DNA of 15,022 bases from Candidatus Poribacteria bacterium. Its GTDB lineage: Bacteria > Poribacteria > WGA-4E > WGA-3G. The stretch is taken from assembly GCA_028824575.1 (NCBI GenBank), contig JAPPDN010000351.1, positions 1 to 15,022 of the forward strand, in the 5' to 3' direction. Positions 7,729 through 14,134 of the stretch are shown piece after piece. Each line of letters begins with the position of its first letter. Position 1 is the stretch's first letter. Under the pieces are notes generated by a model. That model had not been told where the DNA came from. It made no database searches and saw only the letters and a program-made list of their open reading frames with translations. The translations under genes were made by a program, and so were the position numbers.

Positions 7729-7773
7729 ATTTTATCTTTTATTTTCATCAAATATAAGCAAGGAGTAAACACT

Positions 7774-8478
7774 ATGTTAATAGATGTACGAAATTTAACC
7801 AAAATCTACCAGATGGGCGATGTGCAGGTACATGCACTCCGAGGTGTGAGTTTCACCATAACACAAGGCGAATTCCTCGCTATTATGGGACCCTCTGGTT
7901 CCGGTAAATCAACCATGATGGACATCCTGGGGTGTCTCGCAACGCCAACATCAGGTGATTACTTCCTTGAAGGGGAAGAGGTCGGCAAACTTTCCGATAA
8001 TCGTCTCGCGGACATTCGGAATAAGAAGATCGGTTTTGTTTTTCAATCGTTTAACCTGCTACCACGAACCAGCGCACTTAACAATGTTGAATTGCCACTG
8101 ATTTATTCTGGTTTGGGTAGAAAGGAACGCAAACGACGCGCATTTGAGTCCTTGGAAGCCGTCGGCTTAGCCGATCGCGTCGACCATAAGTCAACCGAGT
8201 TGTCTGGCGGGCAAATTCAGCGCGTTGCAATCGCGCGGGCTTTAGTCAATAAACCCTCAATGATTTTTGCCGATGAACCGACAGGAAACTTGGACACGCG
8301 CTCCGGTGAAGAAATTATGGCGATCTTCAACAGGTTGAACGATGAAGGAAATACCATTATCATGGTGACACATGAAGCTGAAGTCGCTGAACACGCAAAA
8401 CGGGTACTCCATATCCGAGACGGTTTAATTGAACGAGATGTCAGGCAGAATGGATATGAGGAAACTGCTGCTGATTAA
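7774..8478 (+). CDS. ABC transporter ATP-binding protein, MacB/LolD type
   Basis: Cytoplasmic ATPase subunit, 234 residues, the usual length for stand-alone LolD-like subunits. All ABC motifs are intact: Walker A GPSGSGKST (39-47), Q-loop Q91 in VFQSFN, signature LSGGQ (143-147), Walker B MIFADE with catalytic E168, D-loop GNLD and switch H200 in MVTHE. 'NVELPLIYSGL' after the Q-loop is characteristic of the MacB/LolD/FtsE branch, which powers FtsX-like permeases that move substrates within or out of the periplasm rather than across the inner membrane. AGGAG (7761-7765) lies 8 nt before the ATG. The expected permease gene is not adjacent: a peptidase gene follows after 17 nt. Family call firm; substrate unknown. 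Confidence 0.93.
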   Translation: MLIDVRNLTKIYQMGDVQVHALRGVSFTITQGEFLAIMGPSGSGKSTMMDILGCLATPTSGDYFLEGEEVGKLSDNRLADIRNKKIGFVFQSFNLLPRTSALNNVELPLIYSGLGRKERKRRAFESLEAVGLADRVDHKSTELSGGQIQRVAIARALVNKPSMIFADEPTGNLDTRSGEEIMAIFNRLNDEGNTIIMVTHEAEVAEHAKRVLHIRDGLIERDVRQNGYEETAAD

Positions 8479-8495
8479 TAATTGGAGAGATATAC

Positions 8496-10346
8496 GTGAA
8501 AAAGATTTATCTGTTTGTTCTTGCGATCTTCTGTCTTACTGTCTATCATGCCCAAGCACAGATTAAGTGGGATGCTGAGAAATTCATGCCGCTTTCTGAA
8601 ATAAAGCCCGGCATGAAGGGCAAAGGTTACACTGTGTTCTCTGGGACAACGGTTGAGGAATTCGATTTTGAGGTAGTGAGTATCTACTATAACCGCTTCC
8701 CCGGTTTGCATATTGTATGGGCAAAGGGAGTCAGCGATAACTTTAAAAAAACGGGGTCTGCTGGTGGAATGAGTGGTAGCCCTATGTATATTGACGGTAG
8801 GCTCATGGGAGCACTCTCGCGAAGTTACCGCAATCAGCGTGAACATGCAAACCTGTTCGGCATAACACCCATTGAGTTTATGATAAAAGTTACCGAATAC
8901 GGTATGCAGCCCAATTTAAGTTATCAAGGTACCCAGCTGTTTAATTTTGGCACGCAAACGGTCGCAGAAAGCATTGATGCCACCACACTTCTCTTTTCTA
9001 AGCGGAGTAGCGAATATACGCGTCAATCTTTCGATAGTCTTCAAATGGATTACTTTTCAGAGCGACTCCCACTACCGGTTGCTATGTCCGGGGTTAATTC
9101 TGAAACGATGCGGTTCTATAAACCGCTTTTTGACAAATTTAATCTGATGCCGCTTGAGTCACCTGGCGGCGGCAGCCAAGTAAAAAAGTCGCCTGTTGAA
9201 CAAGGGCAGATAGTCGGTGTCGCTTACGCCAGGGGCGATTATACCGCTTTTGGCTATGGAACGATTACTTATATTGATGGAGCAGAACTCCTTGCTTACG
9301 GACACTCAAGGGATGGTGAGGGTAATGTCAACCTTCCAATTTCTGGTGGGTATGTACACTTTATCATGCCGGGCCGCTTCAGATCTTCCAAAGTAGCCTC
9401 TGCAACGCAAGTCATTGGGACCTTAGTGCAAGACCGCCAACCTGCTATCGCTGGCATCATTGGTAAGCATCCGTCCTACATTCCAGTGACTCTCAATATG
9501 GAAACTGCTGATGGCAGACCACATCATCGGTCTTATGAGGTAATTCGGCACCGCAGTTTTTCGCCCGTCTATGTTGAGGCTGGTGCAGCGTCTCTCGTTC
9601 GAGCGTTGGAGTTCGCCGCAGCGGACCATACACTTACTGTCGGCACAACGATTACCTTGAAACCACAGCCAGGCCTCCTTTCTCGTGAAATCGTTTATAA
9701 AAATGTTTATTCCTCTGGCGGATCACCCGGATATGGTGTCACGAGTGTACTTCGGACTCCACTATTACAGTTAAGCAATAATTCCTATACACCGGTTGAA
9801 TTTGAAAAAATAGAGCTTAACTTGAAATTGGAGGATAAACGACGAAGTGCGCGCATTGAGGGGATTCAGGTTGATAAACAACGCTATCGCCCCGGAGAAA
9901 CAGTTGAAGTCATAATGACTTTGCGACCCTACCTTGAGAGTCCAATAACGCTAATGGGGACAATTACGATTCCTAATGATGCCCCCGATGGCCTTATTAC
10001 CCTGTTGGCAATGAACGCAACTGCAGACGCACAATGGCAGCGTTCACGTGCCCCGCTTAACTTTCGTCCCAAAAATATCAATCAACTTGTTAAAGTTTTA
10101 CAGCAGCATGAAAGCAATACAGATATTATCTTTGAACTCTTTCTTACCCAACCCGGGTTGACGATTCAAGGTGAAGAATTCTCCAATTTGCCAACCTCGG
10201 TAATGTCTGTGATGAACTCAGCAAAGCAGGTAGGCGAAAGTGGATATACACGAAGCACTACGTTGCACCGCGATCGGTTGTCAACCAAATACGTTATCTT
10301 TGGTAGCGGCGCGCTTGAACTCGTTATTGATAGAAATGCCCCTTAA
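8496..10346 (+). CDS. Secreted SpoIVB-type (S55) serine peptidase with permuted catalytic order
   Basis: 616 residues starting at a GTG, with GGAGAG 6 nt upstream and the ATPase stop 17 nt before. Residues 1-21 are a clear signal peptide ending AQA. 'IKPGMKGKGYTVFSG' (36-50), 'FDFEVVS' (56-62) and 'TGSAGGMSGSPMYIDG' (86-101) match the C-terminal part of SpoIVB's S55 domain; S93 in GMSGSP is the predicted nucleophile and D81 a possible acid. Later, 'GYGTITYIDGAELLAYGH' (253-270) matches the N-terminal part of the SpoIVB domain, with H270 as predicted base, and 'TQVIGTLVQDRQPAIAGIIG' (304-323) continues that match. The order is therefore Ser before His, the reverse of SpoIVB. Residues about 430-616 are beta-rich and I do not recognise them. 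It is the last gene of the exporter run. Substrate is unknown; it may process a cargo or cleave an envelope protein. Confidence 0.82.
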   Translation: MKKIYLFVLAIFCLTVYHAQAQIKWDAEKFMPLSEIKPGMKGKGYTVFSGTTVEEFDFEVVSIYYNRFPGLHIVWAKGVSDNFKKTGSAGGMSGSPMYIDGRLMGALSRSYRNQREHANLFGITPIEFMIKVTEYGMQPNLSYQGTQLFNFGTQTVAESIDATTLLFSKRSSEYTRQSFDSLQMDYFSERLPLPVAMSGVNSETMRFYKPLFDKFNLMPLESPGGGSQVKKSPVEQGQIVGVAYARGDYTAFGYGTITYIDGAELLAYGHSRDGEGNVNLPISGGYVHFIMPGRFRSSKVASATQVIGTLVQDRQPAIAGIIGKHPSYIPVTLNMETADGRPHHRSYEVIRHRSFSPVYVEAGAASLVRALEFAAADHTLTVGTTITLKPQPGLLSREIVYKNVYSSGGSPGYGVTSVLRTPLLQLSNNSYTPVEFEKIELNLKLEDKRRSARIEGIQVDKQRYRPGETVEVIMTLRPYLESPITLMGTITIPNDAPDGLITLLAMNATADAQWQRSRAPLNFRPKNINQLVKVLQQHESNTDIIFELFLTQPGLTIQGEEFSNLPTSVMSVMNSAKQVGESGYTRSTTLHRDRLSTKYVIFGSGALELVIDRNAP

Positions 10347-10419
10347 AAACAGACACCTCATTTTATTAATTTTACAACTATAAACCACTGTCACAAGCCA
10401 AACTCAACCCGGCGCAACT

Positions 10420-11388
10420 ATGAACCACGTCAAAATTACGACCCCGTCCCGTTTACACTTTTCCCTGCTTGATTTGAACGGCGCATTGGGACGGGTTGAT
10501 GGTGGGTTCGGGCTTGCGATTGCAGAACCCAATTTCCAAATTATCGCTGAAATGGCAACGAATATTGAGGTCGCGGCCTCTGTGTACCGTGAACGCGCTA
10601 TCACTGTTCTCCAACGCCTCCAACAAATCTATCCCTTCCCCGGTATTAAGTTAACATTTGAATCTGAAATCCCGATGCATTGCGGATTCGGATCTGGAAC
10701 TCAACTCGCACTTGGTATCGCGCAGGCTATTAATGTGTTGTATCAATTTGGGTTGGGCGTGCAAGAACTCGCACAGGCGGTTGGGCGCGGTGGTACTTCA
10801 GGTATTGGGGTCGCAGCGTTTGATACCGGCGGGTTCATCGTGGATGGTGGACACCGTTTTCCTGAAGAAAAGGCTTCGTTCCTCCCTTCCGCTGCTGTTG
10901 CTGATATTCAACCACCACCGATCTTACTCCGTTATTCCTTTCCAGAATTGCCATTGCTAATTGTGATGCCGAATTGTTCGAGAATTTATGGCGATACGGA
11001 GGTGGAACTGTTTCGTACGTTGTGTCCACAACCAGAATGGGTTGCCCAGAAACTTTCACATATCTTACTGCTCCAGATACTTCCTGCCCTAATTGAGGGT
11101 GATATGTCCAACTTTGGCAGAGCCTTAAACAATATTCAGACGTTTGGGTGGAAGAAAGTCGAAATTGAGGCACAAGGTTCTGAACTTCAATTAACACTCG
11201 ACTACTTGCGCGACAACGGCGCATTCGGGGCGGGGGTGAGTAGTTGGGGACCCGCGATTTGCGTGATAGCGGAGGATATTGATAGACTAAAACTGGAGAC
11301 CGAAGCGTTCCTGAAAACGCTACCCGATGGCGGGACCTGCTTTATTACGCAGGCGAACAACCTTGGGGCGCGCCTTGTGTCAGGTTAA
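10420..11388 (+). CDS. Beta-ribofuranosylaminobenzene 5'-phosphate synthase-like GHMP enzyme (MptG family)
   Basis: MptG condenses p-hydroxybenzoate or p-aminobenzoate with PRPP in tetrahydromethanopterin synthesis. The 322-residue protein carries the family's marks: 'TTPSRLHFSLLDLNG' (7-21), 'GRVDGGFGLAI' (24-34), the GHMP glycine loop 'CGFGSGTQLALG' (88-99, with Gln in place of the usual Ser-Ser/Ala), 'GRGGTSGIGVAAF' (122-134) followed by 'GGFIVDGGH' (137-145), and the C-terminal 'GAGVSSWGPAICV' (270-282). Length fits the family (about 320-340). No Shine-Dalgarno is evident before the ATG. It starts 73 nt after the peptidase gene and could be read through from the operon, but has no obvious link to it. 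Bacteria with H4MPT-linked C1 metabolism carry this enzyme; whether this organism makes H4MPT cannot be judged from one gene. Confidence 0.8.
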   Translation: MNHVKITTPSRLHFSLLDLNGALGRVDGGFGLAIAEPNFQIIAEMATNIEVAASVYRERAITVLQRLQQIYPFPGIKLTFESEIPMHCGFGSGTQLALGIAQAINVLYQFGLGVQELAQAVGRGGTSGIGVAAFDTGGFIVDGGHRFPEEKASFLPSAAVADIQPPPILLRYSFPELPLLIVMPNCSRIYGDTEVELFRTLCPQPEWVAQKLSHILLLQILPALIEGDMSNFGRALNNIQTFGWKKVEIEAQGSELQLTLDYLRDNGAFGAGVSSWGPAICVIAEDIDRLKLETEAFLKTLPDGGTCFITQANNLGARLVSG

Positions 11389-11420
11389 AAACAAAAACGG
11401 GCGGATGTTCTTATCCGCCC
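11387..11420 (-). terminator. Intrinsic terminator of the sigma factor-nfuA unit
   Basis: GGGCGGAT (11399-11406), GTTCTT loop, ATCCGCCC (11413-11420): a perfect GC-rich 8-bp stem between convergent genes. On the minus strand it is followed by GTTTTTGTTTTT, so it terminates transcripts leaving nfuA at 11443. The plus-strand side lacks a long U-run, so it is less likely to work for the GHMP gene. Confidence 0.8.
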
Positions 11421-11442
11421 ATCTATGTTATCCGTGTTATCG

Positions 11443-12057
11443 TTATCCTTTGCTTGGCGAATAATACGGATTGTCCCCAGCAGCGTGATCAGTTGTATCA
11501 ATCACGTGCTTAATTTCAGGAAAGACTTCCTGAATCATCGCTTCAATGCCGTGTTTGAGCGTGACATTTGCCATGCCACACCCTTGGCATCCGCCACCCA
11601 TGTGGATATAGATAGAATCCGATTCAACGTTCAGAAGTTCTATTTGTCCACCGTGTGCGGCGACAGCCGGGTTAATCCGTTCATCGATGAGTTCCTGAAT
11701 CTGTTGTGCCTTCGGATTATCCCAAGTAGGCGTGTTAGGGTTTTCGATGTTGAACCCACTTGAATTCAGGTCGTCGACATAGTCAATGACAGCACCTTGA
11801 AGGTCCGGCGCGCTTTCGGCATCGACGAGTACATTAAAATTCTCACATTCAACAACAATGTCATCCGCTTGGGCTTCGGTCGCTAAACCGAGGCTGTATT
11901 GGAATGCCGTAGCAGTTCTGCCTTGGATGCTAATACGTAGACCTTCAACTTCAACTTCTTCGGCTTCTATCACTGCGTGAATCTTCTCTTGCGCGGCTTC
12001 TGTCACCGTAAGCAAAGGGTTTTCATTTCCCGTGAGCTTCTTCAAGAAATTCTTCAT
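11443..12057 (-). CDS. nfuA: Fe-S cluster carrier NfuA
   Basis: Scaffold/carrier that delivers [4Fe-4S] clusters to apo-proteins in the cytoplasm. The protein has 204 residues (E. coli NfuA has 191). Residues about 15-105 form an A-type (IscA/HesB-like) domain, starting 'LTVTEAAQEKI', that lacks the cluster-binding cysteines, as in E. coli NfuA. Residues 117-185 form the Nfu domain, with 'ERINPAVAAHGGQIELL' and the cluster motif 'GGGCQGCGMANVTLKHGIE' bearing C157 and C160. GGAAGG stands shortly before the ATG at 12057. It follows the sigma-factor gene after 21 nt on the same strand, so they are probably co-transcribed. Assignment is firm. Confidence 0.92.
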   Translation of the reverse strand: MKNFLKKLTGNENPLLTVTEAAQEKIHAVIEAEEVEVEGLRISIQGRTATAFQYSLGLATEAQADDIVVECENFNVLVDAESAPDLQGAVIDYVDDLNSSGFNIENPNTPTWDNPKAQQIQELIDERINPAVAAHGGQIELLNVESDSIYIHMGGGCQGCGMANVTLKHGIEAMIQEVFPEIKHVIDTTDHAAGDNPYYSPSKG

Positions 12058-12078
12058 AGTTGCCTTCCGTGAGTAGTG

Positions 12079-13068
12079 TTATGCAGCAGTTTTCCCTGCC
12101 CAAGCCTGATCTGACTGGAATTCTCCCATTTCGTCATACAACACGCGCAATCGTTTAATTGCCTCAATCTCCAGTTGTCGCACCCGCTCGCGGGTGACTT
12201 CCAAGGCAACGCCAATTTCGCGGAGCGTCTTACGTTCTCCATCTTCGAGTCCAAAACGCATCCTCAGGACTTTCTGTTCTCGGTCCGGTAGTCTCTTAAG
12301 AAATTGGGCGATCAGATCTTCGTTAATCATTTCTGCAATAGGACCTTCTTCGCCGCTCGTCGCGGGGTCCTCGATTAAATCACCTAATGTCGCGGCGGAG
12401 CGTTCATCGCTAAGTTGTAAATCCATTGAAATCGCATCAGCGTTAAACGTCAAAATTTCCTCAACCTGCCTTAGCGACAGGTCTAAAGCTTCGGCTATTT
12501 CGTCGCGTCGAGGTTCACGTTGCAGCTCTTGGCATAGTGTCGCGTAGACAGCGTCAAACTTATTCATCTTCGCGACTACATAGGAGGGTAGTCGAATTGA
12601 GCGAGAAAAATTATCAAGCGTACGCATAATTGCCTGTTTAATCCACCAGATCGCATACGTACTGAATTTAAAACCCTTCCTATAATCAAATTTACTCGCT
12701 GCTTTAATCAGTCCAATATTTCCTTCTTGAATCAGATCTTCGAGTGGGACATTGTGTCCTTGGTATTTCACAGCGATTGAAATGACGAGCCGTAAGTTTG
12801 CTTGTACAAGTTGATCTCTTGCTTGCTCCGCATCCGCATTATAACCACTCTCTGTTTCACCAGCTTCAATTCGCTTCGCTAACTCAACCTCTTCTTCACG
12901 GGTTAGCAGGCGGTGACCTGCTACGCTTCGAAGCCAACTCGTTAGTGCGCTCTGATCGCTCCCCTTATAACTCTCTGGGGGGTCTGCTTCATCTGCTGGA
13001 TATGTTGCGTCCATATAAGGATCAACACTTTCAATACTTGTCGTTTCACCGAGAAATTCGGCTTCCAT
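12079..13068 (-). CDS. Sigma-70 family RNA polymerase sigma factor (RpoD/RpoS-like, group 1 or 2)
   Basis: 329 residues, about the length of RpoS and much shorter than E. coli RpoD. An acidic N-terminus of about 37 residues stands in place of region 1.1. Region 1.2 is about 38-70 (SALTSWLRSVAGHRLLTREEE). Region 2 is about 82-165: 'DLIQEGNIGLIKAASKFD' is core binding and 'FKFSTYAIWWIKQAI' is -10 melting. Region 3 is about 168-245 and region 4 about 253-310, with the -35 helix 'VTRERVRQLEIEAIKRLR'. The -35 contacts R, E, R and Q are intact. In region 2.4 the Q437 equivalent is present, but M148 stands where E. coli sigma-70 has T440. GGAG-rich sites (13072-13084) precede the ATG at 13068. First gene of a unit with nfuA. 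Whether it is the principal or an alternative sigma cannot be settled here. Confidence 0.9.
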   Translation of the reverse strand: MEAEFLGETTSIESVDPYMDATYPADEADPPESYKGSDQSALTSWLRSVAGHRLLTREEEVELAKRIEAGETESGYNADAEQARDQLVQANLRLVISIAVKYQGHNVPLEDLIQEGNIGLIKAASKFDYRKGFKFSTYAIWWIKQAIMRTLDNFSRSIRLPSYVVAKMNKFDAVYATLCQELQREPRRDEIAEALDLSLRQVEEILTFNADAISMDLQLSDERSAATLGDLIEDPATSGEEGPIAEMINEDLIAQFLKRLPDREQKVLRMRFGLEDGERKTLREIGVALEVTRERVRQLEIEAIKRLRVLYDEMGEFQSDQAWAGKTAA

Positions 13069-13115
13069 CGTTCTCCTCTCCTTTTATGAGGCTTGATAAA
13101 GTAATACAAACGTTA

Positions 13116-13145
13116 ATGATACACTATGTTAAAACGTTTTGTCAA
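13116..13145 (-). promoter_or_regulatory. Promoter of the sigma factor-nfuA unit, with a palindrome in its spacer
   Basis: On the minus strand the -35 is TTGACA (13145-13140, exact), then 18 nt, then TATCAT (13121-13116, one mismatch). The predicted transcript start near 13109 gives a leader of about 40 nt. A perfect palindrome AAAACGTTTT (13131-13140) fills part of the spacer and touches the -35 box, a good place for a repressor. Flanking DNA is strongly AT-rich. Confidence 0.6.
13131..13140. repeat. Palindrome AAAACGTTTT
   Basis: A perfect 10-bp palindrome lying between the -35 and -10 boxes of the sigma-factor promoter. A possible operator; no matching regulator is encoded in the window. 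Confidence 0.4.
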
Positions 13146-13346
13146 GTAAAATGTTTAAAAAAAAGTGAAATTTCCGCTAAAAATCGGTATAACAAGGCAT
13201 TTTAAGGTAATTTCAGATAAAAAACAACATAAAAGTATAGGGGCACCGCTGTTTCCCTCAAGCATATGCACACAGCAACTCTATTTATTCGGAACATATA
13301 CCATTGATTCTGGGCAGTGCTGAATTGGTTCTATTAGCACAATATG

Positions 13347-13841
13347 TTAAATGGCGTGTCCAATCAGGAGAACCGCTGCTGGCAATGAGGTTGCTTCTGT
13401 TGTTTCAAATGCCCTGCTGATACATGAAATCTCATTGTCTGTTTCTAACAGTTCGTAAGGTAGATTCCATGCTTTCAGTGTCGGTTCCAGAAAACTTGCT
13501 ACAGAGTCAATCCATTGTCCATCTGCGTCCCGATTGTGAAATCCACGATATCCGATAAATACGACTACTGGTACCCGCATGTTGAACACCGTGCCTCGGA
13601 TCGCATCGCCGGATTCCAGAAAACCTGTATTTTGGATAATTATCACCGGTTTTTTACCGCCCACGTACAATCCAGAGGCAAGAGCGAATGCCTCTCCTTC
13701 ACGGGTTACCGTAATAACTTCAATGCCGGGTTCGGTCCGTAAAAGTTCATAAATTCGGGCACTGCCATTGTCTGGAACACCTACGGCGTGCGTGATGCCC
13801 TGTTTTTTGAGTTCATTTACAATCTTCTCTGCTGATGCCAA
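13347..13841 (-). CDS. Stand-alone thiamine-diphosphate Pyr-domain protein, ComD / phosphonopyruvate decarboxylase-like
   Basis: 164 residues, the size of the alpha subunit of two-subunit sulfopyruvate decarboxylase (ComD). 'GVPDNGS' (21-27), 'TREGEAFALASGLYVGGKKP' (46-65), 'IIIQNTGFLESGDAI' (67-81), then 'RVPVVVFIGYRG' (89-100) match the Pyr domain of ComD and of phosphonopyruvate decarboxylase. E48 is the probable glutamate that activates the cofactor's aminopyrimidine. The start is TTG at 13841: an in-frame TAG lies four codons upstream, no ATG or GTG is available, and GGGG stands about 6 nt ahead. The matching PP-domain (ComE-like) subunit, which binds the diphosphate, is not encoded next to it, although an active site needs both. 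It may pair with a distant subunit or act differently. Family call good; substrate unknown. Confidence 0.75.
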   Translation of the reverse strand: MASAEKIVNELKKQGITHAVGVPDNGSARIYELLRTEPGIEVITVTREGEAFALASGLYVGGKKPVIIIQNTGFLESGDAIRGTVFNMRVPVVVFIGYRGFHNRDADGQWIDSVASFLEPTLKAWNLPYELLETDNEISCISRAFETTEATSLPAAVLLIGHAI

Positions 13842-13866
13842 TGTGTACCCCTACTTCTTGAAAATT

Positions 13867-13883
13867 TAATGCACAATGCATTA
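13867..13883. repeat. Short inverted repeat TAATGC-N5-GCATTA
   Basis: A 6-bp arm at 13867-13872 and 13878-13883 with a 5-nt loop, about 26 bp upstream of the TTG start of the ComD-like gene. Could be a hairpin or operator. Confidence 0.4.
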
Positions 13884-13891
13884 CTTGGCTG

Positions 13892-14015
13892 GTAGTCTGT
13901 CCACCTTTGAATTGTGGGTAGACTCGTTCGTAGTAGGGCAATTCATTGCCCGTCGTTCTATAAAATGAATCGGTTGATGCCAAATAAATCCTAAATTTTA
14001 GACTGGACAGACTAC
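13892..14015. repeat. 124-bp element bounded by 12-bp inverted repeats
   Basis: GTAGTCTGTCCA (13892-13903) is perfectly reverse-complemented by TGGACAGACTAC (14004-14015). The interior is non-coding and holds a smaller hairpin (13936-13951). Size and ends fit a MITE-like or REP-like unit; no target-site duplication is obvious. Confidence 0.55.
13936..13951. repeat. Hairpin GGGCAAT-TC-ATTGCCC
   Basis: 7-bp perfect arms (13936-13942, 13945-13951) around a 2-nt centre, inside the 124-bp inverted-repeat element. In RNA it would more likely fold as 6 bp with a TTCA loop. Confidence 0.5.
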
Positions 14016-14041
14016 TAGGAACCGAACCGCTTCAGGAAGTA

Positions 14042-14123
14042 GTTATCGGTTTTCAGTTAATAGCCTGTGATGCGAACAATATTTCGCCCGCCACAAGAAA
14101 TCTCTTAACTGATAACCGACAAC
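14042..14123. repeat. 82-bp element bounded by 19-bp imperfect inverted repeats
   Basis: 14042-14060 (GTTATCGGTTTTCAGTTAA) matches the reverse complement of 14105-14123 at 17 of 19 positions, with a 44-nt interior. It directly follows the 124-bp element and ends just before the acs stop codon. It could fold as a long hairpin downstream of acs. It resembles dispersed intergenic repeats built on GGTTATCAGTTTTCAGTT-like units. Confidence 0.55.
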
Positions 14124-14134
14124 TGAAAACTATT

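Larger units (their letters stand above)
13842..14134. other. Intergenic region dense in inverted repeats
   Basis: 293 bp between acs and the ComD-like gene with no coding sequence that I can support. It holds at least four inverted repeats of different sizes, given below. The organisation suggests miniature mobile or REP-like elements rather than simple regulatory DNA. Confidence 0.55.

Noticed and set aside
8496..10346. The last operon gene as the missing ABC permease
   Set aside because: It has a signal peptide but no internal membrane helices, and carries S55 peptidase motifs instead of FtsX or MacB features.
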